64,000 nucleotides of DNA from Butyrivibrio sp. Su6 (GCF_900108105.1 NZ_FNUR01000012.1:1-64000), one strand, 5' to 3'; shown: positions 17,607 through 27,684, counted from the first letter of the stretch. The notes: a model not told the origin generated them from the letters alone. A program made the numbers and translations.

Positions 17607-19127
17607 TTAATGGCCCACTAACCCCGTCCCCAAGTGGTCCCTATTCAGTGCAACGACAGTTTCAACATGACCGGACCAGCTAAACATATCGCAGGCACGG
17701 ATCTTATTGAGTGCATAGCCTCCATCAGCGAGGATACGCAAGTCTCTGGCGAGGGTTGCTGAATCACAGCTGACATATACAATGCGGTCAGGACTCATCT
17801 TGAGCATCGTCTCAAGGCACTTCTCATCACAGCCCTTGCGAGGCGGATCTACGACTATCACATCAGGATGGATAGCTTTCACATTGTCTTCTTCGCCACT
17901 CATACCTGATTCCGCGATTGTTCCTTCACTCTTGGCTTCCTTACTTAGCCTCTCATAGAACTCCGGAAGAACTTCCTCTGCCTTTCCGCAGAAAAACTCC
18001 GCGTTATCAAGGCCGTTTCTCTTAGCATTTCGCTTGGCATCTTCAATTGCATCAGGAATGATCTCTACGCCGTAGACTTTCCCTGCAGTCTTCGCCATAG
18101 CCAGAGATATTGTTCCGATACCGCAATAAAGATCCCAGACCGTCTCATTCCCTGTTAAGCCGGCATATGTAATTGCCTGTTCGTAGAGTCTCTGGGCCTG
18201 CTTGGGATTAACCTGGTAAAAAGAAAGAGGTGAAATCTCAAATTCTAGTCCACATAAAGTATCTGAAATCGTATCTTTTCCCCAGATAGTATGGATCTCT
18301 GTTCCCATGATAACGTTGGTCTTATCAGTGTTTATGCTGACAGAAATGCTGGTCATACCGTTAATATTCTGGAGTTTCTTAACAAGCTCATTCTGAGCCG
18401 CTATAAATTCATTGCTATTTCCAACAGCTTTTCCTCTATAGTTAATAACAAGGCACACCATGATCTGTCCACTTGTAAAGCCCTTCCTTATGAGAACGTG
18501 CCTTACAAGCCCCTTGCCTGCCGCCTCATCGTAAGCTGCAATTCCATGTTTTTCCATGTGTGCAAGCACAACATTAAGGATCTCTTTATTTTCCTCAACT
18601 CCGATAAAACAGTCATCCACTGGAATAATACTGTGAGTTCTTCCTGCATAATAGCCTGCAACAGGCTTTCCATTCTTGCCGGTGCCAATTGGGTACTGGG
18701 CCTTGTTCCTGTATCTCCAGGGCTCTTCCATACCGATTATTGGCTCCATGATGCTATCGATAAAAGACTCGTCAAATCCGCCTAAGCGAACAATATTGTT
18801 CCTTACTTTATTCTGTTTAAACTCAAGCTGCCTCTCATAGGTCATGTTCTGAAGCTGGCATCCGCCGCACTGTCTCGCAATAGGACATCTTGCTTCCTGT
18901 CTGTGAACAGATGGCTCCAAAACCTTTTCCAAATGGGCATAGGCATAGTTCTTTTTTGCCTTCATTATCTTGGCACTTACCTTGTCACCTATTACCGCAT
19001 CTTTAATAAAGAGGGTATAGCCGTCAACCTTGCCTATGCCCTCTCCGTCATTTCCTATGTCAGTTATTTCTACTGTGAGCAGATCATCTTTTTGATATTT
19101 GCAAACTGTCTTTATTTTCTTACCCAT
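17607..19127 (-). CDS. rlmD: 23S rRNA (uracil-C5)-methyltransferase, RlmD/RumA family
   Basis: A 506-residue enzyme that methylates a uracil of 23S rRNA using SAM (RlmCD type in Firmicutes). It has an N-terminal TRAM domain (VEITDIGNDGEGIGKVDGYT), an iron-sulfur motif CPIARQCGGC near 84, the SAM site DLYCGIGTISLAMA, DPPRKGC, and the catalytic Cys in VSCDSATLARDL near 453. A low-complexity insert (about 400-420) is unremarkable. It is the last gene of the mutS2-RR-HK-trmL-rlmD run, 51 nt after trmL. No clear terminator follows. Confidence 0.93.
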   Translation of the reverse strand: MGKKIKTVCKYQKDDLLTVEITDIGNDGEGIGKVDGYTLFIKDAVIGDKVSAKIMKAKKNYAYAHLEKVLEPSVHRQEARCPIARQCGGCQLQNMTYERQLEFKQNKVRNNIVRLGGFDESFIDSIMEPIIGMEEPWRYRNKAQYPIGTGKNGKPVAGYYAGRTHSIIPVDDCFIGVEENKEILNVVLAHMEKHGIAAYDEAAGKGLVRHVLIRKGFTSGQIMVCLVINYRGKAVGNSNEFIAAQNELVKKLQNINGMTSISVSINTDKTNVIMGTEIHTIWGKDTISDTLCGLEFEISPLSFYQVNPKQAQRLYEQAITYAGLTGNETVWDLYCGIGTISLAMAKTAGKVYGVEIIPDAIEDAKRNAKRNGLDNAEFFCGKAEEVLPEFYERLSKEAKSEGTIAESGMSGEEDNVKAIHPDVIVVDPPRKGCDEKCLETMLKMSPDRIVYVSCDSATLARDLRILADGGYALNKIRACDMFSWSGHVETVVALNRDHLGTGLVGH

Positions 19128-19178
19128 ACAATTTCCAATCTATTACAAAAAACTCTCGCTATTATAGACTCCCTGTCA

Positions 19179-19673
19179 TCACTCTTTCCAATGAAGCCTG
19201 TGAAGTTCGCCTTCTCTCTCAAGTCCTTTAAACTCGTTCTGCCTGAGAGCTTCATATAAAACTATCGCTACTGAATTAGACAGGTTTAAAGACCTAATAT
19301 CCTCTCCCATAGGGATTCGAATGCAGGTTTCTTCGTTGTCCACCAGTATTTCCTCAGGGATTCCGGCGCTTTCCTTGCCGAACATTATAAAGTCATCCAT
19401 ACCAAAAGAAACATCGGTATAAGAGTGTTTCGCCTTTGTCGTGGCATACCAGATCTTTGCCCCCGGATGCTTTGCCTTGAAATCTTCGTAGTCAATATAT
19501 TTAGTGACGTCAAGCTTGGGCCAGTAGTCCATTCCTGCTCTTTTAAGGGCCTTTTCATTGATACTAAAGCCAAGTGGCTCAATAAGATGAAGACTTGTGT
19601 TTGTTGCAACACAGGTTCTTCCGATATTTCCGGTATTCTGTGGTATCTCCGGCTGATGTAAAACTATATGCAT
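19179..19673 (-). CDS. trmL: tRNA (cytidine/uridine-34 2'-O)-methyltransferase
   Basis: A 164-residue SPOUT-fold (trefoil-knot) enzyme that methylates the ribose of the wobble base in tRNA-Leu. Signatures are MHIVLHQPEIPQNTGNIGRT at the N terminus, FGKESAGIPEEIL and IRSLNLSNSVAIVLYEALRQ in the knot. Length is normal. It starts 5 nt after the kinase gene's stop and is clearly in its operon. Confidence 0.95.
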   Translation of the reverse strand: MHIVLHQPEIPQNTGNIGRTCVATNTSLHLIEPLGFSINEKALKRAGMDYWPKLDVTKYIDYEDFKAKHPGAKIWYATTKAKHSYTDVSFGMDDFIMFGKESAGIPEEILVDNEETCIRIPMGEDIRSLNLSNSVAIVLYEALRQNEFKGLEREGELHRLHWKE

Positions 19674-19678
19674 TTAAA

Positions 19679-21115
19679 TTACTCCTCGTCATCAGCATCC
19701 ATTACTGCAGACTTTGGCAGAGAAAAAATAAACTCTGTTCCAACGCCGGGAGTACTGATAACATTAATATTTTCTTCGTGGGCCTTTATTATTTCTTTTA
19801 CGATAGAAAGGCCAAGACCTGTGCCCTTCTTATCTTTTCCTCTTGAAGAATCAGATTTATAGAATCTGTCAAAAATAAGCTTCTGATCCTCTTTGGGAAT
19901 TCCAATTCCGCTGTCCTTTACTGAAACGAAAACCTTGCTGTGTTTCTCTGTGGTTTCAATCTTGATGGATGAATCATGATGGCTGAACTTTATGGCGTTA
20001 TCCACAAGATTATAGAGCACCTGCTGGATCTTATCCACATCTGCATTTACCAGCATCTTCTCATCTGTAAGGATCAGCTCAATGGCAATCTTTTTATTTC
20101 TGCAGGTTCCTTCAAAAGACTCTGCGACTTTCCTTATAGTCTGGTTTATATCAAAATCAGATTTATTGAGCATCATACCTTTAGTGTTTAGGTTGTTCAA
20201 GGTAAGAAGCTCATTGGTAAGCTTGGTCAGTCTGTCAGTTTCATTGATTACAATGCCAAGGTACCTCTCATGCATCTCCTGGGGTATCGTTCCATCCTGC
20301 ATTGCCACCAGATAACCTCTGATAGATGTAAGCGGAGACCTGAAATCATGTGAAACATTGGCAATAAATTTCTTTTGATCGTCCTCTGCGCGTGCAATCT
20401 CGCCCGCCATATAAGACAGAGATGCTGCCAGATATCCCATTTCATCTTCAGACTCAACCGAAAATTCATATCCCATATTTCCTGCTGCGTACTGCTCCGT
20501 CGCCTTGGTTATCTTTCTGAGCGGAATATATACAAGCTCCGTAAAAAAGATAAGGATTATCAGTGACAACAGGAAAAGAACTATCAGCATAAGGTAGGAT
20601 ATATTCAAAAATTCATTGGCCGATTCCACCAGGTCCGATACAGGTTCATGAATAACGACATACGCCTGAACCTTATAGTTGGCAGTTATGGGCGCAAATA
20701 CACTTATGACATCTTCGTTAAAAGAGCCCCAGAAATTGCCGGTTGTATAGTAAGACCCGCCAAGCACAGAAGGATTAAAGCCTTCTATCACTATCTCATC
20801 TCCGGGTCCTATTACTCTCGACGAATCAAGGACAAGTCTGCCTGAAGGGTTGATTATCCATATGGGTTCATTATCCATATATTTGGACAATGTGACCATT
20901 TGTGTATGTACTGCTTCCAGCGAAGTTTCACTATTGTAAAGATCTGCCGCGTACGTGTTTGCAATCTGAGTGGCAACCTGATACATGTTGTCAGTTTTAT
21001 CTCTTCGCAGTCTCTCATAGGTCATGCTGTAAACGAATGTGGCAACAATAACAAACCCGAATACACCAAACAGAAGATAGGCAAGAAGAAACTTCAGATA
21101 AAGAGTTCTCTTCAT
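19679..21115 (-). CDS. sensor histidine kinase
   Basis: A 478-residue membrane kinase. Transmembrane helices at about 10-30 and 170-195 flank an extracellular sensor of about 135 residues. A HAMP domain follows, then the HisKA box ANVSHDFRSPLTSIRGY (phospho-His near 256) and HATPase motifs NLVDNAIKFS, DSGIGIPKED and GTGLGLSIVKEI. It pairs with the response regulator immediately upstream; the regulator's TAA directly abuts this ATG. The signal cannot be read from the sensor sequence. Confidence 0.93.
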   Translation of the reverse strand: MKRTLYLKFLLAYLLFGVFGFVIVATFVYSMTYERLRRDKTDNMYQVATQIANTYAADLYNSETSLEAVHTQMVTLSKYMDNEPIWIINPSGRLVLDSSRVIGPGDEIVIEGFNPSVLGGSYYTTGNFWGSFNEDVISVFAPITANYKVQAYVVIHEPVSDLVESANEFLNISYLMLIVLFLLSLIILIFFTELVYIPLRKITKATEQYAAGNMGYEFSVESEDEMGYLAASLSYMAGEIARAEDDQKKFIANVSHDFRSPLTSIRGYLVAMQDGTIPQEMHERYLGIVINETDRLTKLTNELLTLNNLNTKGMMLNKSDFDINQTIRKVAESFEGTCRNKKIAIELILTDEKMLVNADVDKIQQVLYNLVDNAIKFSHHDSSIKIETTEKHSKVFVSVKDSGIGIPKEDQKLIFDRFYKSDSSRGKDKKGTGLGLSIVKEIIKAHEENINVISTPGVGTEFIFSLPKSAVMDADDEE

Positions 21116-21817
21116 TTATTCAGTTACCTCAAACTTGTATCCTATTCCCCAGATTGTTGCAAGACGCCAGTTCTCGTGATCGCTTAATTTCTCACGAAGT
21201 CTTTTTATATGTACATCTACAGTTCTGGTATCGCCAACATATTCATAGCCCCAGATCTGATCAAGAAGCTGCTCTCGTGTAAACACGTGGTTTGGTGAAG
21301 CTGCAAGGAAGTATAAAAGCTCAAGCTCCTTAGGTGGCATATCCACACGCTCGCCCATGTAATTTACCGAATAATTGGTCATATTGATTTCAAGATCAGG
21401 ATATCTTACTACCTTGTCATTAGACTCAGGAGCTTCCTGAACCTGAGGCTTAAAGCGCCTTAATACCGCCTTTACTCTTGCCACCAGTTCTTTTGAATCA
21501 AAGGGCTTCTCCATGTAATCGTCAGCGCCCATCTCAAGACCGAGAACCTTATCAAACACCTCGCCCTTTGCGGAAAGCATGATGATAGGAGTCTGTGACC
21601 TGGTCCTTATCTCTCTGCAGACCTGGTATCCATCAATTCCCGGAAGCATCAGATCAAGCAAAATGAGATTTGGTTTAAATGTGTCAAAAGTGTTTATCGC
21701 AGATTCGCCGTCATTACATATCTTGGTCTCAAAGCACTCTTTTACCAGATACAAAGATATGAGCTCTGCAATGTTGTTGTCATCATCAACTATAAGAATT
21801 TTCTGTTTGCTAACCAT
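21116..21817 (-). CDS. OmpR/PhoB-family response regulator
   Basis: About 233 residues. The receiver domain has the acidic cluster VDDDNN and the phospho-Asp in LLDLMLPGIDGY (near 53). The C-terminal winged-helix ends with RTVDVHIKRLREKL. The ATG at 21817 (MVSKQ) follows GGGGG by 5 nt; an in-frame TTG 12 nt upstream lies within that site. It is coupled to the kinase gene and starts 15 nt after mutS2. Confidence 0.93.
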   Translation of the reverse strand: MVSKQKILIVDDDNNIAELISLYLVKECFETKICNDGESAINTFDTFKPNLILLDLMLPGIDGYQVCREIRTRSQTPIIMLSAKGEVFDKVLGLEMGADDYMEKPFDSKELVARVKAVLRRFKPQVQEAPESNDKVVRYPDLEINMTNYSVNYMGERVDMPPKELELLYFLAASPNHVFTREQLLDQIWGYEYVGDTRTVDVHIKRLREKLSDHENWRLATIWGIGYKFEVTE

Positions 21818-21832
21818 CTTTTCCCCCAAAGT

Positions 21833-24232
21833 TTATTTAATAAAAGTTACTATTGTAACACCGGCATCGCCTTCGCCGAATTCCCCAAGTTTAAAGGACT
21901 TCACGTAAGGAACGCCCTTCAAATAATTATGTACTGCCTGCCTAAGGATACCTGAACCCTTACCATGAACAACTCTTACATTATTAAGATGTGACATGTA
22001 GGCATCATCCAGATACTTATCAAGAGCCGCAATGGCGTCGTCGCTGTTTTTACCAATAAGATTAATCTCAGTCCTGATGCTGGCAGCACGGGAAAGATCC
22101 ATCTTTGAACCTGAACTTCCGCTTGTCCTGCCATAGAACTTCTTCATAGCCGTCTTGGCATCATCATCCTTTATAAGAACCAGATCCCTGATATTGGCTT
22201 TAGTCCTCATGATTCCGCACTGCACATAGAGATTGCCATCCTTGTCAGGCTTAGAGCTGATAGTTCCTTTAAGTCCCATGGATACGATTTTTACTGACTC
22301 CCCGAGCTTAAGCTGAGACTCTTTTAATATAGGATGAGTTTCTTTTGCCTTTTCAGCTTTCTTGGAGATCGCCTTGTTTTTGTCAGATATCTTTTGTCCG
22401 ACATTGGTCCTGGCTCTCTCAAGGTCCTGAATTGACGCGTTTGGTCCTGCTTTTCTGAAAGTCCTTATGGTCTCATCAGCAAGATCCTTTGCTTCCTGCA
22501 AAATAGCTCTCGCTTCTTCGTTGGCCTCTCTTATGATGTCATCCTTGCGGCTGTCGAGCTTTTCAGTCTTTTCCTCAAGCTGAGACTTAAGCTGCTCAAC
22601 TTCTTTTTTGTACTCAGAAATCTCAAGTCGCTCATTCTCAATGATCTTTCTGCTCTTCTCCAGGTCAGCCAAAAGATCTTCAAAGCGCTTATCCTCAGTG
22701 CTGATCTGCTCTTTTGCGGCTTCGATTATCCTGTCCGGAAGGCCAAGCTTTGATGATATAGCAAAAGCGTTGCTCTTTCCAGGAATTCCAATAAGAAGCT
22801 TATATGTTGGTTTCAATGATTCCACATCAAATTCACAGCTGGCATTCTTAATTCCGGGAGTGTTAAGGGCATAAACCTTAAGCTCGCTATAGTGAGTTGT
22901 TGCAAGTGTCCTTATCCTTCTGCTGTGCAGGTCGTTAAGAATTGATATGGCAAGAGCCGCTCCCTCTGTGGGGTCAGTTCCTGCTCCCAATTCATCAAAA
23001 AGACAAAGTGAATTCTCATCAGCTTTTTCAAGGATCGATACTGTATTGGTCATATGTGATGAGAAAGTAGACAGTGACTGCTCAATACTCTGCTCATCTC
23101 CGATATCGGCAAATACCTCATTAAACACTGACAGCTCTGACTTATCCCCTGCAGGGATCGCAAGGCCGGCCTGTCCCATAAGTGTCAAAAGACCTACCGT
23201 CTTAAGGGTAACAGTCTTACCACCGGTATTGGGACCTGTGATAATGAGCATGTCGAAATCTCTTCCGGCATAAACGTCAATAGGAACCACCTTATCTTTT
23301 GCAATAAGAGGGTGTCTTCCCTTCTTGATATCAAATGCGTGCTGGTCATTGAAAATAGGTGTTGTTCCATTTATCTCAAGCGCATAGGAAGCCTTGGCAA
23401 AAATAAAGTCAAGGTCTGTCATAATGTCTGAGTTGTACTTGATAGAGTCAATATGCTCTGCAACCTTGAGGCTGAGCTCGAGAAGAATCTTTTCAATCTC
23501 AGCGCTCTCCTGAAGTGCCATTTCCCTCAGCTTGTTATTAAGTTCTACAACTGCTGCCGGCTCTATAAAAAGAGTTGAACCGGATGAAGACTGGTCATGA
23601 ACAATACCATTTATCTGTGATTTGTACTCCGCCTTCACTGGAATGCAGTACCTGCCGTCCCTCATGGTGACAACAGCATCCTGAAGGTATGTCCTCATGG
23701 ATCCGTTTAGCATCCTGCCAAGCTGCTCATGTATTCTGTCATTGGTGAGCATTATGCCCCTTCTGATATGCTTGAGGGCAGGGCTTGCATCAGAACTTAT
23801 TTCATCCTCAGACACTATGCATCTTCTGATCTCTGCTGACACAAAAGTAAGTGGCTCTAATAGTTCAAAAGACTCTGTGAGGGAGTCACCTGTTTCATCG
23901 TCCCTTGTAGGTCTTCCATAGGTCTTTACCCTGTTAACATTGTCGAGAAATGCAGCTATCCTTAGAAGTGACACCGGCTCAAGAGCACTTCCTATCTTAA
24001 GTGCCTTAAGAGTTCCCTCAAAGTTCCTGTTATCCCCAAAAGAAGTTGATCCTTTTTTGAATATTCTTGAAATAGCATCAGAGGTCTTTTTCTGATTATT
24101 CCTTATCTCATTGATATCTGAAGAAGGAACAAGCTCCTTGCAGAGCTTTCTTCCCGGCTCTGATGTGGCGTGATCCGCCAGTCTTTCTATTATTTTATCG
24201 TACTCAAGTACGTGTAATGCTTTTGCGTTCAT
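21833..24232 (-). CDS. mutS2: endonuclease MutS2
   Basis: A 799-residue MutS-like ATPase that lacks the mismatch-recognition domain and is implicated in suppressing recombination and in rescuing collided ribosomes. Visible are the core and clamp region, Walker A GPNTGGKTVTLK near 334, Walker B LCLFDELGAGTDPTEGAAL, a long coiled coil (about 510-620), a KOW-like segment, and a C-terminal Smr domain with RVVHGKGSGILR. It is first of a five-gene minus-strand run. Confidence 0.95.
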   Translation of the reverse strand: MNAKALHVLEYDKIIERLADHATSEPGRKLCKELVPSSDINEIRNNQKKTSDAISRIFKKGSTSFGDNRNFEGTLKALKIGSALEPVSLLRIAAFLDNVNRVKTYGRPTRDDETGDSLTESFELLEPLTFVSAEIRRCIVSEDEISSDASPALKHIRRGIMLTNDRIHEQLGRMLNGSMRTYLQDAVVTMRDGRYCIPVKAEYKSQINGIVHDQSSSGSTLFIEPAAVVELNNKLREMALQESAEIEKILLELSLKVAEHIDSIKYNSDIMTDLDFIFAKASYALEINGTTPIFNDQHAFDIKKGRHPLIAKDKVVPIDVYAGRDFDMLIITGPNTGGKTVTLKTVGLLTLMGQAGLAIPAGDKSELSVFNEVFADIGDEQSIEQSLSTFSSHMTNTVSILEKADENSLCLFDELGAGTDPTEGAALAISILNDLHSRRIRTLATTHYSELKVYALNTPGIKNASCEFDVESLKPTYKLLIGIPGKSNAFAISSKLGLPDRIIEAAKEQISTEDKRFEDLLADLEKSRKIIENERLEISEYKKEVEQLKSQLEEKTEKLDSRKDDIIREANEEARAILQEAKDLADETIRTFRKAGPNASIQDLERARTNVGQKISDKNKAISKKAEKAKETHPILKESQLKLGESVKIVSMGLKGTISSKPDKDGNLYVQCGIMRTKANIRDLVLIKDDDAKTAMKKFYGRTSGSSGSKMDLSRAASIRTEINLIGKNSDDAIAALDKYLDDAYMSHLNNVRVVHGKGSGILRQAVHNYLKGVPYVKSFKLGEFGEGDAGVTIVTFIK

Positions 24233-24330
24233 AAATACTAGTCCTTAACATATGCTTTTTTACACAATTACCCAAAGTACAGTTTATCATTTATACCCCC
24301 TCATGGCTAGATTTAACCTATAAAAACGTC

Positions 24331-24336
24331 TATAAT
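24331..24336 (+). promoter_or_regulatory. -10 box of the HtrA-like gene
   Basis: A perfect TATAAT lies 30 nt before the start codon. No good -35 box is seen 17 nt upstream, so activator dependence or a weak promoter is possible. Confidence 0.4.
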
Positions 24337-24365
24337 AAGTTAAATGTTTATTGGGGGAATACGAA

Positions 24366-25715
24366 ATGCCACTTAATCCTGAAGATAACAAAAATGAGAA
24401 TTTGGCCAACACTGATTTTATCAGTGAAAAGATAAAACAGCGTCCTATCAATAGAAAAAAACTTCTGCGTCGCACGGTCATCACCGTTTCACTGGCAGTT
24501 ATATTCGGAATGGTCGCTTGTCTTACATTCCTTATACTTCAGCCGGTTTTCAGCGACAAACTTTATCCCGAAAATGAACCGGAAATGATATCCTTCCCCG
24601 AGGAAAAGCCAAGTGAAGAGCTGACTCCCGAGGAAATGTTTGCTGATGACAATCAGATAGCTGCGAGCGAAGCTCTAAGCCTTGAGGAGAGTCAGAAGGA
24701 TCAGATCGATCAGGCAATTGCCTCCTATTCTTTTGACGCTTACGACTATGAAAAAATGATCACTTCCCTTCGCAAGGTTACTACACAGGTTGAGAAAAAC
24801 ATCGTAAAAGTAACAGCTATCTCAAGCGACTCCAACTGGTTTACAGACTCCTACGAAACAAAGGGTTCCACATCAGGTCTCATTGTTGCTGACAACGGCA
24901 CCAATCTCTATGTCCTTGTCCCTTCAGCGTCTGTGTCTGATGCCGAGTCAATTGGCGTAACATTCTGTGATGGAGCCACAGCAACTGCTGAGATCAGTCT
25001 GATCGACACTATTACAGGGCAGTGCGTGCTTACTGTTCGCAGAACACAGCTTTCAGAAGGCACAAGACAGACAATTTCTCCTGCGGAGCTCGGAAGTTCA
25101 AGCGCCGGGAGCCTGACTGGTTCACCTGTTATCGCTGTTGGTAGCCCTATTGGTATCCAGGACTCAATAGCTTACGGAATCGTCACTTCGGAAAAGAGTC
25201 CCATGAATCTTGTGGATTCATGTTATAAGCTGATCACTACCGATATCTACGGAAGCAGCGATGCTACCGGTGTTCTCATAAACTTAAAGGGACAGGTCAT
25301 CGGAATAATAGATACATCCCACAATTCTACAGATATGACCAATCAGATCTGCGGAATCGGAATAACTGAGCTAAAGCCACTTATTGAAGACCTTTCAAAC
25401 GCAAGGCCAAGGCCGTATCTTGGAATCCACGGCGCCACAGTTCCACTCGAGATGCAGAATACACAAAATCTCCCTTCAGGAGCCTACATATCAAGCACCG
25501 AGATGGGATCTCCTGCCATGAAAGCCGGCCTTCAAAGCGGCGATATCATTACTGCTTTTAACGGCTATGATATCAACACCTATGACCACCTTATAACAAG
25601 GCTTGCAGGCTGTTCACCTGATGATGTAATATCAATTACGATCATGCGACAGGCACCTAATGAGTACATAGAACTTGAGATAGAAGCAACAATGTCAAGC
25701 TCTACAACTAAATAG
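24366..25715 (+). CDS. HtrA/DegP-like PDZ protein lacking the protease triad
   Basis: About 449 residues: a cytoplasmic N terminus, one transmembrane helix (about 38-60), an acidic linker, a chymotrypsin-like fold and a C-terminal PDZ domain (GIHGATVP ... SPAMKAGLQSGDIITAFNGY). The fold aligns with S1C proteases, but the usual TNxHV is replaced by YVLVPSASV, the Asp turn reads TGQCVLTV, and GNSGGPL reads SDATGVLI, so the His, Asp and Ser all appear lost. It probably works as a scaffold or adaptor outside the membrane. The ATG at 24366 has GGGGG upstream; a TTG 15 nt earlier lies next to that site. Confidence 0.85.
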   Translation: MPLNPEDNKNENLANTDFISEKIKQRPINRKKLLRRTVITVSLAVIFGMVACLTFLILQPVFSDKLYPENEPEMISFPEEKPSEELTPEEMFADDNQIAASEALSLEESQKDQIDQAIASYSFDAYDYEKMITSLRKVTTQVEKNIVKVTAISSDSNWFTDSYETKGSTSGLIVADNGTNLYVLVPSASVSDAESIGVTFCDGATATAEISLIDTITGQCVLTVRRTQLSEGTRQTISPAELGSSSAGSLTGSPVIAVGSPIGIQDSIAYGIVTSEKSPMNLVDSCYKLITTDIYGSSDATGVLINLKGQVIGIIDTSHNSTDMTNQICGIGITELKPLIEDLSNARPRPYLGIHGATVPLEMQNTQNLPSGAYISSTEMGSPAMKAGLQSGDIITAFNGYDINTYDHLITRLAGCSPDDVISITIMRQAPNEYIELEIEATMSSSTTK

Positions 25716-25743
25716 ATTTAATTTTAGAAATGAGGATTTTTTA

Positions 25744-26688
25744 ATGAAGTTTATCAAAGATCTAACACCCGGTGACCGCATTGCGGACATCTACATGTGC
25801 AAGCACAAGCTCAGCGCAACAACCAAAAACGGAAAAGAGTACTACTCTGTAACTCTCCAGGACAAGACAGGCACTATTGATGCCAAGATCTGGGAGCCAA
25901 ACAGTGACGGAATAGACGAATTTGACGACACAGATTACATTGACGTATTCGGAGAAGTAACAAGCTTTAACGGCGCTCTCCAGATCAATGTAAAAAGAGC
26001 CAGAAAATGCCACGAAGGCGAGTATGATCCATCTCTCTACCTTCCTGTTTCCTCCAAGGACATCGATGTTATGTACAAAGAGCTCCTTGGAATAATCGGA
26101 ACTATCCAGAATCCATATCTCAAAAAGCTCCTTGAAGAATTCTTTATTCAGGATGAGGCTTTCATCACAGCTTTCAGAAAATCCAGCGCTGCCAAGACTG
26201 TGCATCACAGCTTCATCGGCGGACTTTTAGAGCACACACTAAGCGTAACAAAGCTCTGTAACTTCTATTGCACAGCATATCCTGCGCTTAACAGAGACCT
26301 TCTTTTAACAGCTGCTATCTGCCATGATATAGGTAAGACAAAAGAGCTCAGTCTCTACCCGGTAAATGACTACACTGACGAAGGCCAGTTCCTTGGTCAC
26401 ATAGTAATGGGAACCGAGATGGTTGGAGAAAAGATCCGCGGAATCGAAGGCTTCCCTGTTATTCTCAAGCAGGAGCTTCAGCACTGTATCCTTGCCCACC
26501 ACGGCGAGCTTGAATATGGTTCTCCAAAGAAACCTGCCATCATTGAAGCTGTTGCTCTTAACCTTGCCGACAACACAGACGCCAAGATGGAAACTTTCAC
26601 TGAAATCCTTGGAAACATCACTACTCCAGGCTGGCAGGGCTTTAATAAGTTCTTTGAGTCCAATATTTTTTCAACAAAAATTGAATAA
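25744..26688 (+). CDS. yhaM: 3'-5' exoribonuclease, YhaM family
   Basis: 314 residues. An N-terminal OB-fold (TPGDRIADIYMCKHKLSAT, DKTGTIDAKIWEP) is joined to an HD phosphohydrolase domain with HHSFIGGLLEHTLSV, ICHDIGKTKEL and ILAHHGELEYGSPKKP. This is the architecture of Bacillus YhaM, which degrades RNA and ssDNA 3' to 5'. It follows the HtrA-like gene by 28 nt on the same strand and ends at a strong shared terminator. Confidence 0.92.
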   Translation: MKFIKDLTPGDRIADIYMCKHKLSATTKNGKEYYSVTLQDKTGTIDAKIWEPNSDGIDEFDDTDYIDVFGEVTSFNGALQINVKRARKCHEGEYDPSLYLPVSSKDIDVMYKELLGIIGTIQNPYLKKLLEEFFIQDEAFITAFRKSSAAKTVHHSFIGGLLEHTLSVTKLCNFYCTAYPALNRDLLLTAAICHDIGKTKELSLYPVNDYTDEGQFLGHIVMGTEMVGEKIRGIEGFPVILKQELQHCILAHHGELEYGSPKKPAIIEAVALNLADNTDAKMETFTEILGNITTPGWQGFNKFFESNIFSTKIE

Positions 26689-26698
26689 AACAAGACGC

Positions 26699-26737
26699 AA
26701 AAATGCCACTTACCTTGAACAGGAAGTGGCATTTTCT
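26699..26737. terminator. bidirectional terminator
   Basis: The 12-bp perfect stem AAAATGCCACTT/AAGTGGCATTTT, with A- and T-rich flanks on both sides, lies between the convergent yhaM and ArsR-family genes and can serve both. Confidence 0.9.
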
Positions 26738-27654
26738 TATTCTATAGCACTATATCCAATTTTAATATTGATATCCTGATTATAATTGCCAAAGCCCTTG
26801 CCAAAAATGGTAAGTCCTCCAACATGCTCCGCATCCTCAGGAACTTCAAGTTTAAGTTTCAATTGACTCTTGGCTGTGAGTCCAAGCTCATCTATCACCA
26901 CATCTGAAATTCTTCTTCCATCTACGAATGTTCCATCGTGATTTATAACAAGAGTCTTAAGCATTCCATACTGATTCCAGTTTGGGAACCACCAGTCCGG
27001 TGTAAACAGCCCCTTAACATCTCCAAAATCTCCAGGCGATGTCCATGTTCCAAGCAGAGTCTCATTCAGATAAAAATAAATATCTGAGGGCCAAACATTA
27101 TTTACTCCCGGAGCTTCTGAACTCAGCTCTGCGGAAATACATATCTCATCAATCTTTTGATTGGCAGGAACAAAATTGGGAATCATATACTCAACATACC
27201 CTTTGGTAAACCAGAGTATATCCGCCTCGAATCTGTCAGGATGAGCAAAGTATCTTGTGTCATCAACTTCACCGATAAGCCTGCTTGAATTGGCAAGTCC
27301 GCAGGTAGGATAAACTGAATAATCAGAAAACAGCCCCACCTTGATATCAGTGGTGTAAATATTGGCGTTTACAGGCTTATCCTGAAGTTCAATCAGAATC
27401 TTATCCAAATGAACTGAACACACCTTTTGATTACCATGCCCGGGCGCTTCAGAAGATACTGCAACAACGCCGCATTCCTCAAGTTTTTTAATATGACTCG
27501 TCAACGCCCCGTTTGTGATTCCAAGCTTACAGGCAAGATCATTCATATTTAGCGATCCCTCGTTTAGAAGAATCTTGATTATTTCCACCCTTACATCTGA
27601 ACCAAGAGCCTTAAAAAGCTCTAACCCATCATCTATGGATTTAATATGAAGCAT
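26737..27654 (-). CDS. ArsR-family regulator with C-terminal beta-rich domain
   Basis: 305 residues. A winged HTH at the N terminus (LGSDVRVEIIKILL ... LACKLGITNGALTSHIKKLE) is followed by about 220 residues of Trp- and Asp-rich beta-type sequence (WPSDIYFYLNETLLGTWTSP). It has no metal-binding Cys pair. Similar proteins occur near glycan-use genes in Lachnospiraceae, and the C-terminal part may bind a sugar; that is inference. It is last in a minus-strand run after the aminotransferase (30 nt gap). Confidence 0.8.
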   Translation of the reverse strand: MLHIKSIDDGLELFKALGSDVRVEIIKILLNEGSLNMNDLACKLGITNGALTSHIKKLEECGVVAVSSEAPGHGNQKVCSVHLDKILIELQDKPVNANIYTTDIKVGLFSDYSVYPTCGLANSSRLIGEVDDTRYFAHPDRFEADILWFTKGYVEYMIPNFVPANQKIDEICISAELSSEAPGVNNVWPSDIYFYLNETLLGTWTSPGDFGDVKGLFTPDWWFPNWNQYGMLKTLVINHDGTFVDGRRISDVVIDELGLTAKSQLKLKLEVPEDAEHVGGLTIFGKGFGNYNQDINIKIGYSAIE

Positions 27655-27684
27655 TTTTCACACTCTCTTTCATAAATGGTATAT

